A model generated the notes under the pieces. It had not been told where the DNA came from. It saw nothing but the letters and a program-made list of their open reading frames with translations, and made no database searches. Below are positions 32,613 through 40,599 of a DNA stretch of 64,000 bases, one piece after another (the stretch's first letter is position 1; each line of letters opens with the position of its first letter). The position numbers were made by a program, and so were the translations under genes. The stretch comes from Lichenicoccus sp965277665 (GTDB lineage Bacteria; Pseudomonadota; Alphaproteobacteria; Acetobacterales; Acetobacteraceae). Where the stretch lies: contig NZ_OZ255835.1 of assembly GCF_965277665.1 (NCBI RefSeq), forward strand, positions 372,001 to 436,000. The letters run 5' to 3'.

Positions 32613-32786
32613 TTAGTACCCGTCGGGGTGGTGGATCGCCGGCGTCAGGTAGCCGTCGGGATGATGGATGGCCGGGGTGACGTAGCCGTCCGGATGGTGG
32701 ATCCCGCCGACGACGTGCTCGATCTCGTTCAGATCAAGCACGCGGATCTGCGGCTGCGCGGCCTTAGCGTTGTTCTCAGACATCAT
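32613..32786 (-). CDS. Double-glycine-leader precursor peptide with His-rich IHHPDGY repeats
   Basis: 57 aa. The leader MMSENNAKAAQPQIR is followed by VLDLNEIEHVVGG, a textbook GG processing motif (hydrophobic residues at -4, -7 and -12, Gly-Gly at -2/-1). Cleavage after residue 28 would release a 29-aa core: IHHPDGYVTPA, IHHPDGYLTPA, IHHPDGY. The core has 6 His, 3 Asp and 3 Tyr and no Cys. AAAGGA lies 4 bp before the first ATG and 7 bp before the second (32783), which may be the true start. It precedes the adaptor and C39 exporter on the same strand. Function unknown: microcin, signal or metal-binding peptide are all possible; I do not recognise the family. Confidence 0.92.
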   Translation of the reverse strand: MMSENNAKAAQPQIRVLDLNEIEHVVGGIHHPDGYVTPAIHHPDGYLTPAIHHPDGY

Positions 32787-33100
32787 GAGGTCCTTTTGAC
32801 TGACATGTCGTTCAGTTGAAATGAGCCCACGGCACGACAGCCCGCTTCGGGAATGCCCGGTCGTGATCTCGGGAGAGCGGATAACACAGGTTTAGCAGGC
32901 AAGGACAGACCGTTTCGGAGCCGTGTATAAGGTTTGTGGTCTATCTTAGCTTTTTGGACACAGGCGGATCGAGAGCGTTTTTTTTGCAGGGCATGCGAAG
33001 CGCTGCACGTTGCGAGGGCTTGTCGTGCACGAGGCATTGGCGGCACTGCGATGGCGTGGGATCAGTACTGTCAGCGCCGCCTTCCGGGAGATGCCGCCTC
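32787..33100. promoter_or_regulatory. Divergent intergenic region: peptide cassette / DUF2126 gene
   Basis: 314 bp that must hold the promoters for both directions. It is AT-richer than its surroundings (GTGTATAAGG near 32922, TTTTTTTTGC near 32978). I could not find a well-spaced -35/-10 pair on either strand, so an alternative sigma factor or activator is possible. An 87-codon frame on the minus strand ends on the peptide start codons but has no supporting evidence. Confidence 0.5.
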
Positions 33101-36100
33101 GTGACGCTCCATGTTAGCCTGACCCATCGCACCAGCTATCGATATAATCGCGCAATAAGCCTCGGGCCGCAGACAATTCGTCTGCGTCCGGCGCCGCATG
33201 CGCGCACGCCGATCCTGGCCTACGCGCTGAAGATCGAGCCGGCTCAGCATTTCCTGAACTGGCTGCAGGACCCGCAGGGCAATTTCCTGGCACGCGTGGT
33301 GTTCCCCGAGCGGGTCACGCATTTCGACGTCACCGTGGATCTGCTCGCCGACATGGCGACGATCAATCCGTTCGACTTCTTCCTCGAGCCCGAGGCGGAA
33401 ATCTGGCCGTTCGCCTACGACCATGTGCTCGATGCCGAACTGCTGCCGTTCCGCACGCCGCTGCCGCCCGGCCCGCTTCTGGTCGCGCTGCTGGCCGGCA
33501 TTGCGCGCGACAGCCAGCGCACCGTGCCGATGCTGATTGCGCTGAACGCCGCGCTGCGCGATCGCGTCGACTATATCGTGCGCATGGAAGCCGGGGTCTG
33601 GACCCCCGAGCAGACGCTGGCCGAGGGGCGCGGGTCGTGCCGGGATTCCGCCTGGCTGTTCGTGCAGGTGGCGCGCCATCTCGGGCTCGCCGCGCGGTTC
33701 GTCTCCGGCTACCTGATCCAGCTCAAGCCCGACCCGGACACCCAGGGCAGCGGCCCGCAGGGGGCGTCGGCGGATTTCACCGACCTGCATGCCTGGGCCG
33801 AGGTGTATCTCCCGGGTGCCGGCTGGGTCGGCTTCGATGTCACCTCCGGCCTGCTGACCGGCGAGGGGCACATCCCGCTTGCCGCGAGCCCGGAGCCGGC
33901 CTCGGCCGCGCCGATCAGCGGCCTGGTCGAGCCGGTTGAGACCGAGTTCGGCTTCGAGATGAGCGTGCGCCGCGTGATCGAGACGCCGCGCACCACCGCG
34001 CCCTACGACGAGGCAACCTGGCAGGCGATCCTGAGCTCCGGCCAGGCGGTGGATCGCGTGCTGGCGAGCGGCGACGTGCGCCTGACAATGGGCGGCGAGC
34101 CGACCTTCATCGCGGCGGACGACCTGGATGCCGAGGAGTGGAACAGCGCCGCGCTGGGCCCCTCGAAGCGGCGGCTGGCCGGGCGCCTGCTGCGCCGCCT
34201 GGTGCCGCTCTGGGCGCCGGGTGCCGCCCTGCAATACACCGTCGGCAAGCACTATCCCGGCGAGCAGCTGCCGCGATGGGCGCTGCAGGCGCACTGGCGC
34301 CGCGACGGCGTGCCGGTCTGGCATGATCCGGCGCTGCTGGCGTCGGACGATGACGCAAACGATGACGCAAACGATGACGCGGACGATGGCCGGGGCGGGG
34401 GCGGGGTCGACGCGGACGCCTTCGCGCGCGCGCTCGCCAGCCGGCTGCAGGTCGATCCCGACCGGGTGCTGCCGGCATACGAGGATATCCACTACTATCT
34501 GTGGCGCGAATACCGGCTGCCCGCGAACGTCATCACCGAGGCGGCCAGCCTGGCCGATCCGCTGGAGCGCGCGCGGCTGGCGCGGGTGTTCGGTGCCGGC
34601 CTCGCGGCGCCCGTCGGCAGCGTGCTGCCGCTGCGCCGGGTGCGGCGCGGCAGCGAGACCGGTGACGCGAGCACGGGGCGCGTCTGGCAGACCGGGCGCT
34701 GGCTGCTGCGCTCGGACCTGCTGTTCCTGGTGCCGGGCGACAGTTCGATCGGCTTCCGGCTGCCGCTGCAGAGCCTGCCCTGGGCCGATCCCGCCACGAT
34801 CGAACAAGAGGTCGAGACCGACCCGTTCGCGCCGCGCGGCCTGCTGCCGGATGCCTCCACGGGGAGCGCCGTTCATGTCAGCCCGACGCTCGGGCGCACC
34901 CATGTCGCAGGCGGCAGCTTCCAGCCCGAGCAGCCGCCGGATGCCCTGACCAGCCCGGACCAGCCGCCGGATGCCCTGACCAGTCCGGACCAGATCGACG
35001 GCGGCCAGCTGCCGCCGCGACCGCCCGAACCGCTGGCCAGCGCCGACTTCGCCGGGCAGTCGCTCGACGCCATGCGCCCGCAGCCGGCCGCCGAGGCGGA
35101 CTATCCGGAGGCGGAGGCGGCACCGGACGACGCGGCCCGCATGGTGCGCACCGCGCTGACGGTGCAGAGCCGCGGCGGCCTGCTGCATGTCTTCCTGCCA
35201 CCGCTGTACGTCGTCGAGGACTGGCTCGACCTGGTGGCGGCGCTGGAAGCGACGGCGGCGGAGACCGGACGGAAGATCATCATCGAGGGCTACGCGCCGC
35301 CGCACGATCCGCGCCTGCAGAGCTTCTCGGTGACGCCGGATCCCGGCGTGATCGAGGTCAACGTCCATCCGGCGACGAGCTGGGCCGACTATGTGGAGCG
35401 CAACCAGCAGCTCTATGACGAGGCGAGGGCGATCGGCCTCGGCACCGAGAAGTTCCTGCTCGACGGCCGCCATGTCGGCACCGGCGGCGGCAACCATGTG
35501 GTGATGGGGGGAACTGCCGCGTCCGACTCGCCGTTCCTGCGCCGGCCCGACCTGCTGAAGTCGCTGCTCGGCTACTGGCACAACCATCCGAGCCTGTCCT
35601 ACCTGTTCTCCGGCCTGTTCATCGGCCCGACCAGCCAGCACCCGCGCATCGACGAGGCGCGCCAGGACAGCGTGCCCGAGCTGGAGGTCGCGTTGGCCCA
35701 GATCAGGCCGGGCGCGCATGTGCCGCCCTGGCTGGTCGACCGGCTGCTGCGCAACCTGCTGGCCGACATGACCGGCAACACCCATCGCACCGAATTCTGC
35801 ATCGACAAGCTGTATGCCCCGGAGACCAGCTCGGGCCGGCTCGGCCTGATCGAACTGCGCGCGCTCGAGATGCCGCCGCACCCGCGCATGGCGGTGGCGC
35901 AGTCGCTGCTGCTGCGCGCCGCGATCGCCGCCTTCTGGCAGCATCCGTACGAGCGCCGGCTGATACGCTGGGGCACCCGGCTGCATGACGAGTTTATGCT
36001 GCCGCACTTCGTGTCCGAGGACCTGCGCGACGCGCTGGAGGATCTCGCCGGCTTCGGGCTGCGGCTTGATGCGGCCTTCTTCGCGCCGCACCACGCCTTC

Positions 36101-36658
36101 CGCTTCCCGCTGATCGGCGACGTGCAGGTAGGCGGCATGACGCTCGCCCTGCACCAGGCGCTGGAACCCTGGCCGGTGCTGGGCGAGACCCCCGGCGTCA
36201 GCGGCACCGTGCGGCATGTCGACAACTCGGTCGAGCGCGTGCAGGCGACGGTCACCGGCTTCTCGCCGGAGCGCTACGTGCTGGCCTGCAACGGCTCCGA
36301 GGTGCCGCTGTCGGCGACGGCGGAGGCCGGCACGTATGTGGCCGGCGTGCGCTTCAAGGCGTGGCAGCCGGTGTTCGGCCTGCATCCGGTGCTGCCGGCG
36401 CAGACGCCGCTGGTGTTCGACCTCTACGACCGCTGGTCCGGCCGCTCGATCGGCGGCCTCACCCACCACACCGCGCATCCGGGCGGCCGCAACTACGAGA
36501 CACGGCCGGTGAATGCGGCGGAGGCCGAGGCGCGGCGGCGGGCGCGCTACCAGCCGTTCGGCCACACCCCCGGTCCGATGGCGGCGCCGAAGCCGGAGCG
36601 CGCGCCGGAACTGCCGCGCACGCTCGACCTGCGGCGGGTGGCGCTCGGCGCCGGCTGA
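33101..36658 (+). CDS. Transglutaminase-like protein with DUF2126 domain
   Basis: 1185 aa. The N-terminal transglutaminase-associated domain (HRTSYRYNRAISLGPQTIRL) and a transglutaminase-like core with the triad C180 (GRGSCRDSAW), H230 (DLHAWAEVY) and D246 (GFDVTSG) are followed by a DUF2126 region to the end. Such proteins occur in many proteobacteria beside peptidases and ATP-grasp genes; their substrate is unknown. GTG 33101 starts at the family N-terminus, with GGGAG about 10 bp upstream. Two in-frame repeats are seen: DAND-type near residues 415-428 and QPPDALTSPD twice near 611-630. It converges on the metallopeptidase with touching stop codons. Confidence 0.9.
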   Translation: MTLHVSLTHRTSYRYNRAISLGPQTIRLRPAPHARTPILAYALKIEPAQHFLNWLQDPQGNFLARVVFPERVTHFDVTVDLLADMATINPFDFFLEPEAEIWPFAYDHVLDAELLPFRTPLPPGPLLVALLAGIARDSQRTVPMLIALNAALRDRVDYIVRMEAGVWTPEQTLAEGRGSCRDSAWLFVQVARHLGLAARFVSGYLIQLKPDPDTQGSGPQGASADFTDLHAWAEVYLPGAGWVGFDVTSGLLTGEGHIPLAASPEPASAAPISGLVEPVETEFGFEMSVRRVIETPRTTAPYDEATWQAILSSGQAVDRVLASGDVRLTMGGEPTFIAADDLDAEEWNSAALGPSKRRLAGRLLRRLVPLWAPGAALQYTVGKHYPGEQLPRWALQAHWRRDGVPVWHDPALLASDDDANDDANDDADDGRGGGGVDADAFARALASRLQVDPDRVLPAYEDIHYYLWREYRLPANVITEAASLADPLERARLARVFGAGLAAPVGSVLPLRRVRRGSETGDASTGRVWQTGRWLLRSDLLFLVPGDSSIGFRLPLQSLPWADPATIEQEVETDPFAPRGLLPDASTGSAVHVSPTLGRTHVAGGSFQPEQPPDALTSPDQPPDALTSPDQIDGGQLPPRPPEPLASADFAGQSLDAMRPQPAAEADYPEAEAAPDDAARMVRTALTVQSRGGLLHVFLPPLYVVEDWLDLVAALEATAAETGRKIIIEGYAPPHDPRLQSFSVTPDPGVIEVNVHPATSWADYVERNQQLYDEARAIGLGTEKFLLDGRHVGTGGGNHVVMGGTAASDSPFLRRPDLLKSLLGYWHNHPSLSYLFSGLFIGPTSQHPRIDEARQDSVPELEVALAQIRPGAHVPPWLVDRLLRNLLADMTGNTHRTEFCIDKLYAPETSSGRLGLIELRALEMPPHPRMAVAQSLLLRAAIAAFWQHPYERRLIRWGTRLHDEFMLPHFVSEDLRDALEDLAGFGLRLDAAFFAPHHAFRFPLIGDVQVGGMTLALHQALEPWPVLGETPGVSGTVRHVDNSVERVQATVTGFSPERYVLACNGSEVPLSATAEAGTYVAGVRFKAWQPVFGLHPVLPAQTPLVFDLYDRWSGRSIGGLTHHTAHPGGRNYETRPVNAAEAEARRRARYQPFGHTPGPMAAPKPERAPELPRTLDLRRVALGAG

Positions 36659-37756
36659 TCAGGGTGCCGCTTGATCCGCCAGGGCCGCGGTGCCGGGCAG
36701 GTCCTGCCGGGTTTCCTGCAGCATCCGGTGGATGAAGCCGAGCTTGGCGCGGACCGGATCGGTGATGATGAAGGGATACAGGTCCGACAGGCCCATCGAG
36801 CGGTTCAGGTTGTTCATCGCGAAGGTCAGCGGCAGCCACTGATCGACGATCGGCTCCATCGTCGCCGAGCGGTAGGGGTCGATCGCCACGTCCACCGTGA
36901 GGTCCTCGGACTGGCTGACCTTCGGATGCACGCCCATGCCGAAGGCGTTGGCGGTCTCCAGCGTATCCATGATGTGCAGGTAGTGCGCCCAGGTCTCGGC
37001 GAAATCCTCCCAGGCATGGCTGGTGGCGTACGAGCTGATATAGCCCTGCTGCCAGTCGGGCGGCGGCCCCTCCCGGTAGTGCCGCTGCAGGGCGGCGGCG
37101 TAGTTCTCGGTGTCGTCGCCGAACACCGCCCGGCAGGCCGCCAGCCGGTCGCCGTCGCGCACCAGCCGGTCCCACACCCAGTGCCCGACCTCGTGCCGGA
37201 AATGCCCGAGCAGGGTGCGGTAGGTCTCGTGCATCTGGTTGCGCATCTCCTCGCGATGCGCGTCGTCCGCCTCCTGGGTGGCGATCGTGATGACGCCGTT
37301 ATTGTGCCCGGTCAGCACCTTGGGCTTGCCGGACCGTTCGTCGAGGAAGTCGAACACCAGCCCCTCGCCGGGGTCGTCGATCCGGTTGGCGAGCCGCACC
37401 CCGAGCCGGATCAGCGAGTAGAACAGCCGGTGCTTGGCGATCTCGAGCTTGCGCCAGAGCAGCAGGTCGTTCGGGTCGGCAAGGTTCGGAATGGTGCGGT
37501 TGTGCCGGCAGGCCGCGCAGAACGTCTCGTCGCTCGCGTCATCGACCAGCCAGTTGCAGACATCGTGCCGCGCGTTGCGGCAGCGGCGCACGCGCAGCGA
37601 GGGGTCGGAGACCAGGGTGAAAGCGTCCCCGTCGGGTGCCAGCGCTTCCAGCGCGCCACGGTCCGGCCGGTATCCGAGCGGCGACCGGCAGGTCTCGCAG
37701 GTGTGGTTCTCGAAGAAGAGCAGCGCGCTGCAATGCTGGCAGTTGAACAGCTTCAT
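36659..37756 (-). CDS. Putative zinc-binding metallopeptidase (Peptidase_Mx type)
   Basis: 365 aa. The N-terminal zinc ribbon-like region has repeated CXXC pairs (CQHC, CETC, CAAC). The catalytic motif HEVGH lies at residues 188-192 within HFRHEVGHWVWD, with a downstream Glu-rich helix (AWEDFAETWAHYLHIMDT) as third ligand region. Family members are often neighbours of transglutaminase/DUF2126 genes, as here, though in this genome the two genes face each other: the DUF2126 TGA and this gene's stop abut as TGATCA. Confidence 0.85.
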   Translation of the reverse strand: MKLFNCQHCSALLFFENHTCETCRSPLGYRPDRGALEALAPDGDAFTLVSDPSLRVRRCRNARHDVCNWLVDDASDETFCAACRHNRTIPNLADPNDLLLWRKLEIAKHRLFYSLIRLGVRLANRIDDPGEGLVFDFLDERSGKPKVLTGHNNGVITIATQEADDAHREEMRNQMHETYRTLLGHFRHEVGHWVWDRLVRDGDRLAACRAVFGDDTENYAAALQRHYREGPPPDWQQGYISSYATSHAWEDFAETWAHYLHIMDTLETANAFGMGVHPKVSQSEDLTVDVAIDPYRSATMEPIVDQWLPLTFAMNNLNRSMGLSDLYPFIITDPVRAKLGFIHRMLQETRQDLPGTAALADQAAP

Positions 37757-37972
37757 GACGCGTTACCTGACATGCTCCGCCGCAATGCCCAAACCGGCCC
37801 CGACATTCCTCGAATCGGCGTCCCTGGCGGCAGCCCGGGGGCGCTGCACGTTTCTACAGCGTTTTGACGTGCAGCATGGCGCATCCACCGCAACCGTGGC
37901 GCGTTGTCAGGCCCGTGCGGCGCGTCCCGGTCGGAGCGCACGCAGCGAAGACAGTCACAGGAGCAAGCAGCA
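37757..37972 (+). other. 216-bp gap with 9-bp inverted repeat
   Basis: Divergent gap between the metallopeptidase (-) and the CsbD-like gene (+). It contains GCTGCACGT (37843-37851) and ACGTGCAGC (37867-37875), a 9-bp inverted repeat with a 15-bp spacer, a possible regulator site for the stress-type gene. No clear promoter boxes. Confidence 0.4.
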
Positions 37973-38227
37973 ATGGTCGATACCAACCGCATTCAGGGCG
38001 CCGCCGAGGAAGCCATCGGCCGGGTGCAGGACGGCGCCGGCGGCTTGCTGGGCGACACGGCGTCCCAGGTGCAGGGCAAGGCGCGCGCGGCGGCCGGCCA
38101 GGCGCAGGGCGCCTATGGCGAGGCGCTGGACACCGTGCGCGACCTGGCCGCCGACCAGCCGCTGCTGGCACTCGGCGTGGCCACCGGGCTGGGCTTCATC
38201 CTCGGCGCGATCCTCGCGCGCCGCTGA
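37973..38227 (+). CDS. CsbD-like / glycine-zipper stress protein
   Basis: 84 aa. The N-terminal two-thirds is CsbD-like (NRIQGAAEEAIGRVQDGAGG, repeated amphipathic Gln/Gly helices). The C-terminus is a glycine-patterned membrane anchor (LALGVATGLGFILGAILARR) as in ElaB/DUF883 proteins. These are typically induced by general stress. ATG 37973 has CAGGAGC upstream; earlier in-frame starts are rejected. Exact function unknown. Confidence 0.8.
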   Translation: MVDTNRIQGAAEEAIGRVQDGAGGLLGDTASQVQGKARAAAGQAQGAYGEALDTVRDLAADQPLLALGVATGLGFILGAILARR

Positions 38228-38236
38228 AGTCCGCTA

Positions 38237-38340
38237 GAGCATCGCCCGATCAGACGGACCGGCTGATCAGATTGAGATGCTCGCCAAAACAAAGAGCTAG
38301 AGCCTTGTCTGTGAACTAGTGTGAACGGACAAGGTTCTAG
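38237..38340. repeat. Two imperfect palindromes between the CsbD-like and DUF1328 genes
   Basis: First, GAGCATC / GATGCTC (38237-38282) enclosing CTGATCAG. Second, CTAGAGCCTTGTC / GACAAGGTTCTAG (38297-38340), a 13-bp stem with one wobble. CTAGAGCAT-type palindromes are common dispersed repeats in alphaproteobacteria. Confidence 0.55.
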
Positions 38341-38379
38341 GTCAAAGCCCGCCCGTCCATCGCCTCGGAGTTCCGCTCA

Positions 38380-38553
38380 ATGCTCAAGCTCGCCCTGCTG
38401 TTCCTGGTCATCTCGATCATCGCCGGCATCTTCGGCTTCGGCGGCGTCTCCGCCGCGAGTGCCGGCATCGCGAAGATCCTGTTCTTCATCTGCATCGTGG
38501 TGTTCGTGATCTTCCTGGTGCTCGGCGTCATGGCCGGCAAGGCGATCTTCTAA
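38380..38553 (+). CDS. DUF1328 (UPF0391) small membrane protein
   Basis: 57 aa, two hydrophobic segments: MLKLALLFLVISIIAGIFGF and AKILFFICIVVFVIFLVLGV, with GGVSAASAG between and a short MAGKAIF tail. It matches the DUF1328/YtjA family. GGAG lies 9 bp before the ATG. Function unknown; like the CsbD gene upstream, it is typical of stress regulons. Confidence 0.88.
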   Translation: MLKLALLFLVISIIAGIFGFGGVSAASAGIAKILFFICIVVFVIFLVLGVMAGKAIF

Positions 38554-38561
38554 CCGGCGCC

Positions 38562-38590
38562 GCCCGGCCCCCTTCACCCCGGGCTTTCTC
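38562..38590 (+). terminator. Possible terminator after the DUF1328 gene
   Basis: GCCCGG / CCGGGC stem (38562-38584, 11-nt loop) followed by TTTCTC. Short stem, so only a modest candidate. Confidence 0.45.
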
Positions 38591-38592
38591 GT

Positions 38593-38758
38593 GAGAGGCT
38601 GCTTGCAAACGCCTGCTGCTGGATGAGAGCGGTCCGCAGGACCGCGGCCGGCGTGGCTCTCCGAGCACCGGAGCGGAGCGGCCTTCTTGGCCGTGAGCAC
38701 CGGAGCGGAGGAGAGCCGCGTCGGATCGCCAGCAACAGGCGTTTGCAAATAGCCTCTC
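38593..38758 (-). repeat. Palindromic intergenic element, subtype B, copy 1 (after the SDR gene)
   Basis: 166 bp with terminal inverted repeats containing TTGCAAACGCCTG(C/T)TGCTGG. The core matches subtype A (GCTCCGGTGCTCACGGCC). It is oriented on the minus strand, the same direction as the SDR gene whose TGA it abuts. Confidence 0.87.
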
Positions 38759-39530
38759 AGCCGCGGCCGACGAACGGCATGTTGGTCGCCATCACCGTCA
38801 TCGTCTGCACGTTGGCATCCGGCGGCAGCGAGGCCATGAACAGCACCGACCGTGCCACCTCGGCGACATCCATCACCGGCTCCGGCATCATCTCGCCATT
38901 CGCCTGCGGCACGCCGCCCTTCATCCGGGCCGCCATCGGCGTCAGCGCATTGCCGATGTCGATCTGCCCGCAGGCGATGCCGTGGCGGCGACCGTCGAGC
39001 GACAGCGACCTGGTCAGCCCGGTCACGGCGTGCTTGGTCGCGGTGTAGGCGATCGAGTTGGGGCGCGGGGCGTGCGCCGAGATCGAGCCGTTATTGATGA
39101 TCCGGCCACCCTGCGGCGCCTGCTCGCGCATCAGCCGGAAGGCGCCCTGGGCGCACAGGAACGAGCCGGTCAGGTTGATCGAGACCACACGCGACCAGTC
39201 CGCGAACGAGAGCTCGTCCGGTGCTGCGGCCAGGCTGATGCCGGCATTGTTGAACAGCAGGTCGAGCCGGCCGAAGCGCGCGCGCAGCGCGGCATAGAGC
39301 GCATCCACCGAAGCGGGGTCCGCGACGTCGGTCGCATGCACCAGGATCCGGTCGCGTGCGTCGCTCGCCTGCTCCGCGGTCTCGGTCAGGGTCGCGGGCG
39401 TGCGGCCGGAGAGTGCCACGGACCATCCATCCGCCAGCAGGGCCAGGGCGACGGCGCGACCGATGCCGCTGCCGGCGCCGGTCACCAGGGCGATCCTGGC
39501 GGCTGCCGGGGATGCGGTTGCGTCAGGCAT
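38757..39530 (-). CDS. SDR-family oxidoreductase
   Basis: 257-aa classical short-chain dehydrogenase: TGAGSGIG cofactor motif, NNAG, catalytic Ser in NNGSISA and YTATK. Start MPDATASPAAARIALV with GGAG 6 bp upstream; an ATG seven codons earlier is open but less well placed. It overlaps the LacI gene stop by 8 bp and is the last gene of the sugar-acid operon, so it probably oxidises or reduces an aldonate or polyol intermediate. Exact substrate is not readable. Confidence 0.85.
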   Translation of the reverse strand: MPDATASPAAARIALVTGAGSGIGRAVALALLADGWSVALSGRTPATLTETAEQASDARDRILVHATDVADPASVDALYAALRARFGRLDLLFNNAGISLAAAPDELSFADWSRVVSINLTGSFLCAQGAFRLMREQAPQGGRIINNGSISAHAPRPNSIAYTATKHAVTGLTRSLSLDGRRHGIACGQIDIGNALTPMAARMKGGVPQANGEMMPEPVMDVAEVARSVLFMASLPPDANVQTMTVMATNMPFVGRG

Positions 39531-40596
39531 GGAGAACTCCCCTGTGCTCATGCGATGTCGCGGCCGTGGTGCGCGTGGTGCCGCGTGCCAGCAGGTTGAA
39601 GCCGATGTCGAGGCGTTGGTCGAGAGCGGGCACCGCGGCGGCCGCCGCGAGCAGGTCGATGATCATCCGGCCGGCGCTGTGGCCCATCCCGGGGAAGTCG
39701 GTCGCGATGGTGCTCAGCGGCGGCACCAGCTGCTGGCCGACCTCGAAATCGCCAAAGCCGAGCAGGGAGATGCGGTCCGGTACCGCGATGCCCCGCCGCT
39801 GGCACTCCATCAGGGCGCCGACCGCGGACAGGTCCGAGATCGCGAACACCGCCTCCACCTCCGGCGCCTGCAACAGCAGCGCCGCCATCGCACTCGCACC
39901 CTGGCTGTACGAGTTCGGCAGGCCGCCTTCGGCGAGAGCGACCGCGGTCGGCATCTCGGCCTCGCGCACCGCGGCCACGAACCCGCGCAACCTGGCCTCC
40001 CCCCTCGTATCGATGCGATCGCCTGCGCGTCCCGGGCCGATGGCGCCGAGCCTGCGATGGCCGAGGCCGAGCAGGTAGCCGGCGGCGGCGCGGCCCACCG
40101 CCTCGTTGGAGATGCCGATCGCATGCGCCAGCGGCCGCGAAGGCAGTTCGGCGATCTCGATCACCGGCAGACGCTGGTGATCCAGCAGCCGGCGTGTCGC
40201 CGGGCTGTGGTTGGTCGCGGCAAGCACCAGGGCCTCCGGACGCCGGGCCAGCATGGTGCGGATCTGGCGTTCCTCCTCGGCGACGCTGTAGGTCGTGTAG
40301 CCGATCAGCACCTCATAGCCGGCCGGACGCAGCGCCTCGGTCAGTCCTTCCGCCAGCGATGCAAAGTTGCCGTTGTTCAGGGTCGGCAGCACCAGTCCGA
40401 CGAACCCGCTGCGCCGCGTGGACAAGCTGCCGGCGGCGCGGTCCGGCACGTAGCCGAGCGCCGATACCGCCTGCTCGACCCGAGCCCTTGTCGCCGGCCG
40501 CACGAGATCGGACCGGTTGAGCACGCGCGCGACCGTCATCCGCGACACTCCCGCGAGCAGGGAGACGTCGCGCAGGGTGGCCTTGCGCGTGATCAT
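39523..40596 (-). CDS. LacI-family transcriptional regulator (GntR-like)
   Basis: 357 aa. The N-terminal helix-turn-helix TLRDVSLLAGVSRMTVARVLN is followed by hinge and a periplasmic-binding-like effector domain. It resembles gluconate-type LacI repressors, which fits its place inside an aldonate operon. A 14-bp CG-centred palindrome at 46468-46481, upstream of both divergent units, is a candidate operator. It starts 3 bp after the SMP-30 gene. Confidence 0.88.
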   Translation of the reverse strand: MITRKATLRDVSLLAGVSRMTVARVLNRSDLVRPATRARVEQAVSALGYVPDRAAGSLSTRRSGFVGLVLPTLNNGNFASLAEGLTEALRPAGYEVLIGYTTYSVAEEERQIRTMLARRPEALVLAATNHSPATRRLLDHQRLPVIEIAELPSRPLAHAIGISNEAVGRAAAGYLLGLGHRRLGAIGPGRAGDRIDTRGEARLRGFVAAVREAEMPTAVALAEGGLPNSYSQGASAMAALLLQAPEVEAVFAISDLSAVGALMECQRRGIAVPDRISLLGFGDFEVGQQLVPPLSTIATDFPGMGHSAGRMIIDLLAAAAAVPALDQRLDIGFNLLARGTTRTTAATSHEHRGVLHA

Positions 40597-40599
40597 CTC

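Noticed and set aside
32628..32819. 63-codon plus-strand frame over the peptide gene.
   Set aside because: Antisense of the IHHPDGY repeats; no ribosome site and no leader-like features, whereas the minus strand has both.
32783..33046. 87-codon minus-strand frame ending on the ATGATG of the peptide gene; its last codons could form a mini-leader (MSVKRTS).
   Set aside because: No ribosome site for either version and composition unlike a protein. A short coupling leader is possible but unsupported.
33071..36565. Minus-strand open frame of 1164 codons opposite the DUF2126 gene, and the 1094-codon plus frame 39400-42684 opposite the sugar-acid operon.
   Set aside because: Both are complements of well-supported genes with recognised motifs and good start sites.
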